From Halomonas sp. (GTDB lineage Bacteria; Pseudomonadota; Gammaproteobacteria; Pseudomonadales; Halomonadaceae), in contig JAIVHM010000164.1 of assembly GCA_020201095.1 (NCBI GenBank), positions 9,660-50,522 of the forward strand: a DNA stretch of 40,863 bases, written 5' to 3'. The notes under the pieces are model-generated. The model was not told the origin of the DNA and did not search any database. It saw only the letters and a program-made list of their open reading frames with translations. Below, in pieces: positions 24,564-33,880 of the stretch. Position 1 is the stretch's first letter, and the number at the start of each line of letters is the position of its first letter. A program made the translations under genes and the position numbers.

Positions 24564-25722
24564 AGCGTGGCGAGAGCGCTTGGTTGATGCCCGCTCGAGC
24601 CGCCAGCAGGCAAATCGCTGGCGGACACGCCGAGTCATGGCAACGGGTGCACTCGACTTTGCCGGCAACGACTATCTGGGCTTGGCCCAGGATCCAAGGG
24701 TGCGTGAGGCCCAGGCAGAGGGCGCACGCCGCTACGGGGCGGGCGCCGGGGCATCGCATCTGGTTAGCGGTCATTTGCAGGTTCACGAGGCCCTGGAAGA
24801 CGCCTTGGCACGCTGGACAGGCCGCGAGCGTGCGCTGCTTTTTTCCACCGGTTATATGGCCAACCTCGGCGTTTTGCAGGCATTGGCCGACGCCGATACG
24901 GCGATATTTCAAGACCGCCTCAACCATGCCTCATTGCTGGATGGCGCCACGCTAAGCGGCGCTCGTTCGCGGCGTTTTCATCACCGCGATGCCAACGACC
25001 TGAACCGCCTGCTCGCGCGCAGTAAGTGCCCACATAAACTTGTGGTTAGCGACGGCGTATTCAGCATGGATGGCGATGTGGCGGATATTGCCGCGCTGAC
25101 CCGGGTGAGCCGGCAACACCGCGCCTGGCTGATGATCGACGACGCCCACGGCTTTGGCGTGCTGGGCCATCACGGCAGCGGCTGCGTGGGCGCTTCTTGG
25201 GGCAGCGCAGAAGTGCCTGTCCTGGTCGGCACTCTGGGCAAGGCACTCGGCACAGCCGGCGCCTTTGTTGCCGGGGATGCTGCACTCATCGAGCATATCA
25301 CCCAGTTTGCCCGCAGCTATGTGTACACCACCGCCCAACCCCCCAGCATTGCCGCCGCAACGCTTAAAGCGTTGGAGATTGTTCAGGGTGAACCCGAACA
25401 CCGCGACCATCTCAATGCCAACATCGCTTACTTCCGCCGCGAGGCGTTGCAGCTGGGACTGCCGCTTGGCGCGTCGTCCACCCCGATTCAGCCACTGCTG
25501 CTGGGCAGCGAAATCCGCACCCTCGCCTGGTCGGCAACGCTTGCCAAGCACGGCTTACAGGTCGGCGCGATTCGTCCGCCCACGGTTGCCAACGGTGAGG
25601 CGCGCCTGCGAATCACGCTCAGCGCCCGCCACACCCGCAGTGACATCGATCGTTTACTGGACGGCTTAAAGGTCTGCCAGCGCGAGGAGGCAAGATGCCA
25701 CGCCCACCTTCACAACGCCTAG
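24556..25722 (+). CDS. bioF: 8-amino-7-oxononanoate synthase
   Basis: [52 protein letters not shown] (PLP lysine). GTG start overlapping the bioB stop; alternative GTG at 24529. Confidence 0.94.
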   Translation: MSKAWRERLVDARSSRQQANRWRTRRVMATGALDFAGNDYLGLAQDPRVREAQAEGARRYGAGAGASHLVSGHLQVHEALEDALARWTGRERALLFSTGYMANLGVLQALADADTAIFQDRLNHASLLDGATLSGARSRRFHHRDANDLNRLLARSKCPHKLVVSDGVFSMDGDVADIAALTRVSRQHRAWLMIDDAHGFGVLGHHGSGCVGASWGSAEVPVLVGTLGKALGTAGAFVAGDAALIEHITQFARSYVYTTAQPPSIAAATLKALEIVQGEPEHRDHLNANIAYFRREALQLGLPLGASSTPIQPLLLGSEIRTLAWSATLAKHGLQVGAIRPPTVANGEARLRITLSARHTRSDIDRLLDGLKVCQREEARCHAHLHNA

Positions 25723-26423
25723 TATTGCTCTCGGGCTGGGGCATTGATCAACGCATCTGGCAGCCACTCGAGAGCTGTTGGCCCGCGTCTGTCGAAGCCC
25801 ACGCCGTTGACTGGCCGGGCTACGGCGATATGCCTGCCCTGCCCGACAACGCCACGCTTGACCAGCTGGCCAGCACCATTGCCGAACAACTGCCCATTGA
25901 TGCCATTTGGGTCGGCTGGTCGCTGGGCGGGCTACTGGCGACGGCGCTGCTTGATTATCTCCCCGCACCGCGCGGTTTGATTCTTATCGGCGCGGGCAAG
26001 CGGTTTTACAGCGATGATGGCGTCACCTGGTCAGAACTTGCCAGTTTTCGCCGCGCCTTTGCCCGTGAGCCACACGCCACCTGGCGACACTTTTTGCGCT
26101 GGCAAGCGCAAGGCGAACCCAACGCCCGCCAAGCCCACCGACAGCTGCAAGCACTTCTGGGTGATACCCCCAGCGCCAACCACAGCACGCTGGCCCTGGG
26201 GCTTGATTGGCTTGCCACCCTCGATAACAGCCAACGTCTACACACTGCCCCCTGCCCGGTGACGCGCTTGGTCGGCGAGCACGACCCGCTGGTCAGCACA
26301 TCGGCTCGTGACGAGGCAGCAACGCTAGCAAATGTCGGGCATTGCCCGATGCTCTCCCAGCCCGTTCAACTGGCTGAGTCACTCGCAACGCAGGCGGCGC
26401 TTGCCGTTAAGGAGCGAGCATGA
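25695..26423 (+). CDS. bioH: Pimeloyl-ACP methyl ester esterase-like alpha/beta hydrolase
   Basis: WGIDQRIW, GWSLGGLLA nucleophile elbow, located between bioF and bioC. Confidence 0.88.
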   Translation: MPRPPSQRLVLLSGWGIDQRIWQPLESCWPASVEAHAVDWPGYGDMPALPDNATLDQLASTIAEQLPIDAIWVGWSLGGLLATALLDYLPAPRGLILIGAGKRFYSDDGVTWSELASFRRAFAREPHATWRHFLRWQAQGEPNARQAHRQLQALLGDTPSANHSTLALGLDWLATLDNSQRLHTAPCPVTRLVGEHDPLVSTSARDEAATLANVGHCPMLSQPVQLAESLATQAALAVKERA

Positions 26424-27208
26424 GCACGACCGCCACCCCGCCACAGTCAGCCAACTGGCAGGCAAGCGTCGCGCATGCGTTTTCCCGCGCGGCCCCGCGT
26501 TACGACGCCCTGGCAGGCGCCCAGCGGCATATCGGCGACACCCTTTGGAGCACCTTACCTGGCAGGGCAAGCCAAGTGCTGGATCTTGGCTGCGGCACCG
26601 GTTACTGGACACATCGATTAGCCCAGCGTTACCCCGACGCCCAGCTAACGGGGCTGGATATTGCGCCCGGCATGCTCGCCCAAGCCCAGGCGTGCTATGG
26701 GCCCCGCATTCGTTGGCAACTGGGTAATGCCGAGGCGCTCCCCTTTGCCGCAGAAAGGTTTGATCTGGTGTTTTCCAACCTGGCGATTCAGTGGTGCCGC
26801 GATATTGGCATGGTGATGAACGAACTCCAGCGGGTACTTGCACGCGGGGGCCAGGCGCACCTCACGACGCTACTGCCCGGCACGCTGGTTGAGGTCGCCC
26901 ATGCCTGGCAGCGCCCGGAGGCGCTATTGCAGACACCCGACCGGAATGAACTGGTGCGCGCCATCGAGCACAGCGGGCTGACGCCTATTCATCAGCATGC
27001 CGAGCGGCGCACCTTCCACTACCCCGACCTGAACGCCGTGATGGCCTCCATCAAGGGCGTCGGCGCTCAGGTCTCAAGGCCCCACGCCCGGCGGCTGACG
27101 CGTCGCGAGCTGCAGACTGCCCGCGAGCGTTTTGAAACGCTGCGTGAGCCCCAAGGCCTGCCCCTCAGCTACCAGTGTCTTACCCTGCACCTGGAAAAAC
27201 CGTTATGA
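26420..27208 (+). CDS. bioC: Malonyl-ACP O-methyltransferase
   Basis: AFSRAAPRYDALAGAQRHIG, VLDLGCGTGYWT, FDLVFSNLAIQWCRD. Confidence 0.94.
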   Translation: MSTTATPPQSANWQASVAHAFSRAAPRYDALAGAQRHIGDTLWSTLPGRASQVLDLGCGTGYWTHRLAQRYPDAQLTGLDIAPGMLAQAQACYGPRIRWQLGNAEALPFAAERFDLVFSNLAIQWCRDIGMVMNELQRVLARGGQAHLTTLLPGTLVEVAHAWQRPEALLQTPDRNELVRAIEHSGLTPIHQHAERRTFHYPDLNAVMASIKGVGAQVSRPHARRLTRRELQTARERFETLREPQGLPLSYQCLTLHLEKPL

Positions 27209-27842
27209 ACACATTCTTTGTTACTGGCACTGACACCGATGCGGGCAAAACGCTGGTGACCAGCACCCTGCTCGCGACTGCCAGCGCGCAAGGGCTTACC
27301 ACGCTGGGCTTGAAGCCGGTCGGCCGCCCGTCAGTTACGCAACGGTCAATCCCTGGGCGTTCGAGCCCGCCATTGCGCCGCACTTGGCCGCAAGCGAGGC
27401 GGGGCAAGCGCTTAAGGTTAGCGACATCGTGGCAACACTTGGCGCGACCCTTGCGCAAACGCAACGAGACCTGACCCTGATCGAAGGCGCGGGCGGCTGG
27501 CGGGTACCGCTCAACGACCGCGAGGATTTTTGCGCTATTCCCCGCCTCATGCGCCTGCCGGTGATTCTGGTGGTCGGCCTGAAGCTGGGCTGTCTTAACC
27601 ATGCCAGACTCACCGCCGAGGCCATTCTCGCCGACGGCCTGACGCTTGCGGGCTGGGTGGGCAGCGTGGTCGACCCGGCGTTTGCCGCTGAGTCGAACCG
27701 CTTTGCTGCCAACCTTGACGTGCTCAAGCGAACCTTACCGGCTCCCTGCCTGGGCGTTATCCCGCAACTCGCACAGCCGTCGCCGGAAACCGCACAGCTT
27801 TACCTTTGCCTGCCGCCGTTACGCACACTGGAGACCCTATGA
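27205..27842 (+). pseudogene. bioD: Dethiobiotin synthase, disrupted by an internal out-of-frame deletion near 27325
   Basis: Frame A: MNTFFVTGTDTDAGKTLVTSTLL...GLKPV (P-loop); then frame B: PVSYATVNPWAFEPAIAPHLAASEAGQAL...LIEGAGGWRVPL...LPVILVVGLKLGCLNHA...PLRTLETL ending at 27842. Confidence 0.9.
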
Positions 27843-29671
27843 CCTCGCCTGTCTGGCATCCCTATGCCGATCTCAAACATCAAACGCCGGCGCCCAAGGT
27901 GGTGGGCGGTGACGGCGCTCACTTTGTACTTGAGAGCGGTGAACGCCTGCTGGATGCCACCTGCTCCTGGTGGTGCATGATTCACGGCTACGCCCACCCG
28001 CGCCTGGTGGCGGCCATTCGCGAGCAGGCCGGTGAGCTGTGCCACGTGATGCTCGGCGGCCTCACCCACGAGCCCGCCGATCGCCTGGCGCGCGAGCTGG
28101 TGCGCATCACCCCCGCTGGGCTTAACCACGTGTTCTATTCCGACAGCGGCTCGGTGGGCATGGAAGTGGCGATGAAAATGGCCTTGCAGTATCAGGTGCT
28201 CACCGGCAACCCCGGCAAGCGCAAGATGCTATCGCTGATGAAGGCCTATCACGGCGACACCACCGGCTGCATGGCGGTGTGCGACCCGGAAGAAGGCATG
28301 CACGGTCTGTTTACAGGCCTGCTGCCCCAGCACCATTTTGCCCCGGCACCCAACGCCCCTTATGACGCCACTGCTGAGCAGGTCGAACACGATCTTAGCG
28401 CCCTGCGTGAGGTGCTTGAACGCCACCATGATGAGATCGCCGCGCTTCTGATGGAGCCGCTTTTACAGGCCGCGGGCGGGCTCAATATGACCTCGCCGGA
28501 CTATATACTGGGTGCCAGGGCACTGTGCGATGAGTTTGGCGTACTGCTGATTTTCGACGAAGTGGCCACCGGCTTTGGCCGCACCGGCAAGCTGTTTGCC
28601 GCCGACCACGCGGGGGTTACGCCGGATATCATGGTGCTCTCCAAAGGCTTGACCGGCGGTTATCTAGGCCATGCCGCGACGCTTGCCACGGATCGCGTTC
28701 ACGACGCCTTTATCGGCGACAGCGAGCACCACGCCTTTATGCACGGGCCGACATTTATGGGCAACCCGCTGGCTTGTCGCGTGGCGCTTGAAAGCCTGCG
28801 GGTGTTCGAGGAAGAGGATTACCTTGGCAAGATCACAACGCTTAACCAATTACTGCGCCGCGAGCTTCTGGATGACCGGGCGCTCAACGCGCACCCAGCC
28901 GTGGCTGATGTTCGCGTACTTGGCGCTACAGCGGTGATTGAAGCGCACGCCGCAGAAGAACTGAAAGGCGTGGCAAGCTTCGCCCGCGAACGCGGCGTCT
29001 GGCTGCGCCCCATCGGCCGCTGGCTGTATACCATGCCCGCCTACATTACTTCCGAAACGGAGATGGTGAAGATTACTGACGTTATGAAGGCATGGTTTTT
29101 CGAAAGCTCAAGGCAGCATCAAATTACCCTGCTTGCGCCACTGGTTGACCAGCGCGGGGACGCCTTCGCCGGCGGTGGTGTTAATGGCCACTACCAGGAA
29201 AAAATCCGCTTGGCCTGCGATCTCGCAGGCGTCTTCAAACAGCGGTACCGATTCACCAAACCAGACAACGTCCGGGCGCAGTTGGCTGCCCTTATCGCAG
29301 ATATCTCCCAGCTCAATACCGCCTTTGGGAAGTGGATAACGCAGCCGGGGATCCACTGTAGAACGCGCTTTAAGGATTTCACCGTGCAGGTGCAAGACGT
29401 GGCGCGACCCTGCCCGCTCATGCAGATCATCAATGTTTTGGGTAATCACGCTGACCTTGAAGCCCTCCTGCTCAAGCGCAGCCAGCGCTTTATGGGCCGC
29501 ATTGGGCTTGGCGCGACGAATCTGATCTCGGCGCTGATTATAAAACCCCAGTACCCGCTCGGGATCGTGCCGCCAGCCTTCCGGCGTCGCCACCTCCTCT
29601 ACCGGGTGCTCTTCCCACAGGCCGTCACTGGCGCGAAAGGTTTTTATCCCGCTCTCGACGCTGATACCTGA
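27839..29671 (+). CDS. bioA: Adenosylmethionine-8-amino-7-oxononanoate transaminase; only codons to about 29115 look like BioA, the rest reads antisense through cobB
   Basis: WHPYADLKHQTP, LLDATCSWWCMIHGYAHPRL, FYSDSGSVGMEVAMKMALQY, LIFDEVATGFGRTGKLFA, GPTFMGNPLACRVAL, GVWLRPIGRWLYTMPAYI. No stop where BioA homologs end. Confidence 0.88.
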   Translation: MTSPVWHPYADLKHQTPAPKVVGGDGAHFVLESGERLLDATCSWWCMIHGYAHPRLVAAIREQAGELCHVMLGGLTHEPADRLARELVRITPAGLNHVFYSDSGSVGMEVAMKMALQYQVLTGNPGKRKMLSLMKAYHGDTTGCMAVCDPEEGMHGLFTGLLPQHHFAPAPNAPYDATAEQVEHDLSALREVLERHHDEIAALLMEPLLQAAGGLNMTSPDYILGARALCDEFGVLLIFDEVATGFGRTGKLFAADHAGVTPDIMVLSKGLTGGYLGHAATLATDRVHDAFIGDSEHHAFMHGPTFMGNPLACRVALESLRVFEEEDYLGKITTLNQLLRRELLDDRALNAHPAVADVRVLGATAVIEAHAAEELKGVASFARERGVWLRPIGRWLYTMPAYITSETEMVKITDVMKAWFFESSRQHQITLLAPLVDQRGDAFAGGGVNGHYQEKIRLACDLAGVFKQRYRFTKPDNVRAQLAALIADISQLNTAFGKWITQPGIHCRTRFKDFTVQVQDVARPCPLMQIINVLGNHADLEALLLKRSQRFMGRIGLGATNLISALIIKPQYPLGIVPPAFRRRHLLYRVLFPQAVTGAKGFYPALDADT

Positions 29672-29707
29672 ACCGGTGAATACCACCAAGTGTGGGGCGT
29701 CTGCCAT
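29108..29707 (-). CDS. cobB: NAD-dependent protein deacylase (CobB-type sirtuin) with an apparent in-frame deletion removing the GTS..VYPA segment
   Basis: VVFTGSGISVESGIKTFR, TQNIDDLHERAGS, VLHLHGE, RPDVVWFGE; QADFFLVV is joined directly to AINTTAGEGVPALVNQW. Confidence 0.85.
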   Translation of the reverse strand: MADAPHLVVFTGSGISVESGIKTFRASDGLWEEHPVEEVATPEGWRHDPERVLGFYNQRRDQIRRAKPNAAHKALAALEQEGFKVSVITQNIDDLHERAGSRHVLHLHGEILKARSTVDPRLRYPLPKGGIELGDICDKGSQLRPDVVWFGESVPLFEDACEIAGQADFFLVVAINTTAGEGVPALVNQWRKQGNLMLP

Positions 29708-29740
29708 AGTGTCCTCGCCGTGATTGCTGTATGTCTCGCC

Positions 29741-31492
29741 CTAATATACCAGCTGGCCCACGGTACCCGCGAAACGCTGCTTGTTACGATACGGGTAGAC
29801 ATCAATCACCCGACCATCGCGAATGGCTTTTTGTACCTCCAGCCAGTAGTCAGGGTCGAAGAGCTCGGGGTGCTGCTCCATGAATATGTCGCGCAGCGTT
29901 TTATTGGCAAACATGAAAGGGCCAAATTCCTCGGGGAAAATATCGTTGGGGCCTATCGACATACTCGAGGCATCGACGCCCTGGCCTTTTGGCATGTGCC
30001 GAAACCGGCACTCGGTGATGTAGCACACCTCGTCGTAATCGTAAAAAATCACCCGGCCGTGGCGGGTAACGCCAAAATTCTTGAGCAACATATCGCCAGG
30101 GAAAATATTCGCCGCCGCCATTTGCTTGATGGCGTTGCCATAATCCTTGAGCACCGTGGCCCGCTCGGTCTCGCTGCACTGCTCAAGGTAAATATTCAGC
30201 GGCGTCATCATCCGCTCGGTGTAGCAATGTTTGATGATCACCTTGTCGTCTTTAAGCGAGACAATTGAAGGGGCCACCTCGAGAAGATGCGCCAGACACT
30301 CGGGCTCAAAGTGATCCTTGCGAACGGTAAAATTGGAGAATTCCTGGGTATCCGCCATGCGCCCTACCCGGTCGTGGCGCTTCACCAGCCGGTACTTTTC
30401 GCGCACCACGGCGTGGGTCACATCCTTGGCCGGGTCGAATTTATCCTTGATGATCTTGAACACGGTGCGAAAGCTCGGCAGCACAAACACCGCCATCACC
30501 ATGCCACGCACGCCAGGTGCAATAATGAACTTGTCCTCGCGCTTGGCAACCTGTTGGTTCAAGGCACGGAAAAACTCGGTCTTGCCGTGCTTGAAAAAGC
30601 CGATCGCGGCATACAGCTCGCCTTCCGGCTTATGCGGCATCAGCTGTTTCAAGTAGTCGACAAACTCGCCGGGCACCGGTACGTCGACCTGAAAGTAGGC
30701 CCGCGTGAAGGAGAAAATAATTGATACCTCGTCGGTCTCGGTGAGCACCGTATCCAGATGCAGGCAAGGGTCGCCGCCCTGCTCCTCGCCAAAGCCTTCG
30801 CCATGCAAAATCGGTAGAACCAGCGACACCTGCTCACCGCCGCCCAGAATCCGCCCCACAAGATAAGCGCCTTTGTTGCGATAGAAGACACTTTTCAAAA
30901 GCTCTATCTGGGCATCATCGGCCTGTAAGATGGCGGCAGGCAGCTGCGCTTCGAGAAGCGCCGTCCCAAGCCCGACATCACGCTCCAGGTCGGCAAATGG
31001 GTTATCGAACGGGGCTTCTTCCAGCGCCCACCTCAGGGCACTTGGCCAGTCCCCATTGACCGAGCAGCGACGGCACAACTCAATGCCCGAGCGATGCGCG
31101 GCATCTTCGCGCGAGCTGTACACGAACATCCATTCATTGCGGATATGACGGTGTTGAAAAATCGAGCAAAACAGTGAGTTAAAAAAGGTTTCGGCCAGCT
31201 CGTAATCGAGCCGCTTGCTGATCAGTTCCGCATAGTGGTGGCGCGCTTCGCCCCAGGTCTCGCAGTGGGCCAGCACGTCTTGGGGGAAGGTACGCTGCAG
31301 GCGCCCCAGGGTGTCATCCACCTTTTCGCCATAGAGGTTGATACGCGCCGCGGATGCCTGCTGGGCGTCGCGCCAAGCCGCCTCGCGGAAGCGGCGACTG
31401 GCATCGAAAGTAATCTGTTTGAAGCGCGCACGGTACTCGTCAAAGCCGTGCAGAATGGTGGCCGCTAGGCGATACGCGGGAGAAAGTTTCAC
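29741..31492 (-). CDS. aceK: Isocitrate dehydrogenase kinase/phosphatase
   Basis: 583 aa, near the E. coli length; GVRGMVMAVFVLPSFRTVFKIIKDKFDPAKDVT, IKHCYTERMMTPLNIYLE, VIFYDYDEVCYITECRFR. Confidence 0.96.
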   Translation of the reverse strand: MKLSPAYRLAATILHGFDEYRARFKQITFDASRRFREAAWRDAQQASAARINLYGEKVDDTLGRLQRTFPQDVLAHCETWGEARHHYAELISKRLDYELAETFFNSLFCSIFQHRHIRNEWMFVYSSREDAAHRSGIELCRRCSVNGDWPSALRWALEEAPFDNPFADLERDVGLGTALLEAQLPAAILQADDAQIELLKSVFYRNKGAYLVGRILGGGEQVSLVLPILHGEGFGEEQGGDPCLHLDTVLTETDEVSIIFSFTRAYFQVDVPVPGEFVDYLKQLMPHKPEGELYAAIGFFKHGKTEFFRALNQQVAKREDKFIIAPGVRGMVMAVFVLPSFRTVFKIIKDKFDPAKDVTHAVVREKYRLVKRHDRVGRMADTQEFSNFTVRKDHFEPECLAHLLEVAPSIVSLKDDKVIIKHCYTERMMTPLNIYLEQCSETERATVLKDYGNAIKQMAAANIFPGDMLLKNFGVTRHGRVIFYDYDEVCYITECRFRHMPKGQGVDASSMSIGPNDIFPEEFGPFMFANKTLRDIFMEQHPELFDPDYWLEVQKAIRDGRVIDVYPYRNKQRFAGTVGQLVY

Positions 31493-31588
31493 AGGCTGGC
31501 CTCCAGTCGATTTTAACTAGCGTTACCCAACGGCAAACACCATGCAAGACGACATTGGTGGACGGGGTATCGCGCCAGGTATCGACGC

Positions 31589-32719
31589 TTACCAGTCAGC
31601 CAGCTTACCCATCGCATTGCTGGGCAGGGTATCGCCGTAGTCTACCCGAACGGGGCGTTCGGCGGCAGGCCACCGCGATATGGCTTGAGTGATCGCATCG
31701 GCGGCTTCCTGCTCGCTGCCTCGGGGCACCACAAACGCCTTCAAGCGACATTGATTGGTCGAGCCTGTAGTGCGTATCGCACAGTCAACAACGCTATCCA
31801 GCGACTTTAGCCGTTGGGCCACGTGCTGTGGGTTTACATTGACCCCACCAATGACAACCACATCGTCATGACGACCAAGTAGCGTAAAGGTCGTTTCATC
31901 GTGCCAACGCGTGTTATCCAGCAGTGGAGTGACCATGCCCCCCTGAACACGCTCCAAGTGATGCGCATCGTGGCGCTGCCAGTGGCCAAGTAGCTGATAG
32001 TCAGCGTCTCGCCGCCAGCGGGTAGCAACACCACCGGTTTCCGTACTGCCGTAAATATCCAGTAACCCGGTTAGCCCCCGGGCGATCAATGCATCCGACG
32101 TAGCAACCGATAAAGGCGCGGTAGACGACACGCCCATTATGCCTTCAGGCCATTCCTTTACTGACCTGGCCAAATAGTCCCAACGCGGCGGCACGGTGAC
32201 CAACAAATCGCCGGACGATAAGGGAGGTAAGGTCGTTGTTTCCACGCTCAGGCGGGGGATATTCAGGGTACCAGGCAACGCCACACCCAGCATGAAACCG
32301 TACAGATGATGCAACGGCAGCCAGCTGACCACGCGTTGTATCGGCATCAGCGTTGCAAAACGGTGGGCCAAGGCATGCGCCTCGGCTTCGATATCTTCCC
32401 AGCGGTGTAAATGAGGGGTGGGGGTTCCCGTGCTTCCCGATGTTCGAAACGTCACCCCAGACGTGTCGGCGACAGCATCCACAACTAAAGCGGCCCAATC
32501 ATCGACGCTTTGCGTCATTAACAGGCGGTCTTCGACGCCTTTCTCATGCAGACAAAAGAATTCATTGACGCAGGCGGCCAGGTGCAGTCTTTCGAGAGAA
32601 TCAATACTCGGTGAATATTGCCAGTCTGGCGCAGGCGCTCCGCGATAGGCCGCCAGTTCGGCGCTCAGCAATGACTTAAGGACCGCTTTACCATCGGCTT
32701 CGCTCAGCCACTGAGGCAT
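31589..32719 (-). CDS. Small AMP-forming acyl-CoA ligase, probable p-coumaroyl:CoA ligase for the PYP chromophore
   Basis: 376 aa; TFRTSGSTGTPTPHLHRWEDIE (AMP-binding P-loop), LDIYGSTETGG, C-terminal LPSNAMGKLADW; directly downstream of pyp on the same strand. Substrate is inferred from context. Confidence 0.78.
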   Translation of the reverse strand: MPQWLSEADGKAVLKSLLSAELAAYRGAPAPDWQYSPSIDSLERLHLAACVNEFFCLHEKGVEDRLLMTQSVDDWAALVVDAVADTSGVTFRTSGSTGTPTPHLHRWEDIEAEAHALAHRFATLMPIQRVVSWLPLHHLYGFMLGVALPGTLNIPRLSVETTTLPPLSSGDLLVTVPPRWDYLARSVKEWPEGIMGVSSTAPLSVATSDALIARGLTGLLDIYGSTETGGVATRWRRDADYQLLGHWQRHDAHHLERVQGGMVTPLLDNTRWHDETTFTLLGRHDDVVVIGGVNVNPQHVAQRLKSLDSVVDCAIRTTGSTNQCRLKAFVVPRGSEQEAADAITQAISRWPAAERPVRVDYGDTLPSNAMGKLADW

Positions 32720-32809
32720 CTGATTATCCTTAATGACACCAACACATCATTTGTAAATGCACAAAGCCGCTCACTCATGTTAACCGAAGAGCAAACGGCC
32801 GCAGGGGGG

Positions 32810-33193
32810 TTACAGACGCTTAACGAAAATCCAGTACGTATCACCTGAAATGGCTTTCTTCATGTGCACTTTTACTTTGGTGGGCGTCATCTTATAATCG
32901 AAGACGTATTCAAACATGGTGTTCAGATCACCACTTTTGACGCCTTCTTTAAAGCGGCCCTGGAATTCCTTGCTTTGCGTGCAGGGTGCAACGTCAGTAA
33001 AGAAGTTCTTGCCGATAACGCTTTTGGGATCTCGCCCCGTTATGCCGCCTTCTGCTGCGTTGTATTGAATAATTTTACCGTTGGCATCTAGTTGGATTGC
33101 TCCAAAGGCCAACTCATCCAGCTTTTTATCGTCCATCTTGGCAAGCGAGTTTTCGATATCATCGCCACCAAACTTAACCATTTCCATCGCCAT
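32810..33193 (-). CDS. pyp: Photoactive yellow protein (PAS-fold blue-light photoreceptor)
   Basis: Near full-length resemblance to Halorhodospira halophila [50 protein letters not shown]...[38 protein letters not shown]42, E46, T50, R52 and C69 equivalents present. RBS GAGGAG 8 nt before the ATG at 33193. Confidence 0.96.
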   Translation of the reverse strand: MAMEMVKFGGDDIENSLAKMDDKKLDELAFGAIQLDANGKIIQYNAAEGGITGRDPKSVIGKNFFTDVAPCTQSKEFQGRFKEGVKSGDLNTMFEYVFDYKMTPTKVKVHMKKAISGDTYWIFVKRL

Positions 33194-33245
33194 TACCACA
33201 TCTCCTCAGCAAAATAGACTGCTAATGTTGTTATCTTTCAAAATC

Positions 33246-33270
33246 TTTACAAACGTACAATATCTGTAAA
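33246..33270. promoter_or_regulatory. Inverted repeat TTTACA-N13-TGTAAA in the pyp upstream region
   Basis: TTTACAAACGTACAATATCTGTAAA, 25 bp, in the AT-rich 150-bp intergenic region upstream of pyp; function unknown. Confidence 0.3.
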
Positions 33271-33344
33271 AGCAATCTCAAATTAGCAGCATCGATCAGG
33301 TAAGGCAATCAACTCATACAAATGGATGAGATCCGTTTAATACT

Positions 33345-33848
33345 TTACGAATGTTTGAGTAATGCATCCAGCTTAGTCACCCGCAAGCAGAAAGGGCCGG
33401 CAGTGCGGTCGGCAATCAAAAACCCCACCTGGGTAATATCCGCTGGTTTGATAGGCGGTGCGTCGGTCAGCAGTGTGCCTCGGCGGACGGCCTCAAAATC
33501 TTCCCATGAAAAGCTCAGGGTTTCCCAACTATCCTGGGCAGGGGTAAATTTCACTCGGTAAGCGGAAGCATCACCAAGGGAAGTGCTTTTAAGACGCAGT
33601 TGATAGGTGCGGCCATCGCCGCACACGGTTAGCGTGATGCCTTGGGCATCCGCTAGCGTTGCTTCAAAATCGTGGGGCTCGCGACGAACGGAAGCAAAGC
33701 CACCGCCGTTTTCCAGCGATACCTCGCCATGAAAGCGCCCCATACCGTCAATAACACCGAACTGGCTCCGGGATTGGCCGCCCATCACGCCATCATCGAC
33801 GGCGTACCAGCGCGGCTGTTCATTGGGATCATTAAAGGTCAGCGTCAT
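33345..33848 (-). CDS. CIA30 family protein (complex I intermediate-associated protein 30-like)
   Basis: WYAVDDGVMGGQSRSQF, GFASVRRE, YRVKFTPAQDSWETLSFSWEDFEAVRRGT, ITQVGFLIADRTAGPFCLRV; ATG at 33848. Confidence 0.83.
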   Translation of the reverse strand: MTLTFNDPNEQPRWYAVDDGVMGGQSRSQFGVIDGMGRFHGEVSLENGGGFASVRREPHDFEATLADAQGITLTVCGDGRTYQLRLKSTSLGDASAYRVKFTPAQDSWETLSFSWEDFEAVRRGTLLTDAPPIKPADITQVGFLIADRTAGPFCLRVTKLDALLKHS

Positions 33849-33880
33849 AAGACCACCTCGCAACGGCTCATAAATACATT

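Noticed and set aside
23574-24668. 364-aa minus-strand ORF opposite bioB
   Set aside because: Antisense shadow of a highly conserved GC-rich gene; no recognisable domain.
27839-29671. A genuine BioA-sirtuin-associated fusion protein of 611 aa
   Set aside because: The C-terminal ~185 residues are antisense to cobB, not a domain; better explained by a lost stop codon.
29690-30724. Plus-strand ORFs (192 and 145 aa) opposite aceK
   Set aside because: Antisense to intact full-length aceK.
32810-33193. Generic PAS-domain sensor
   Set aside because: Similarity to PYP runs through the whole protein with all chromophore-pocket residues, so the specific call is preferred.
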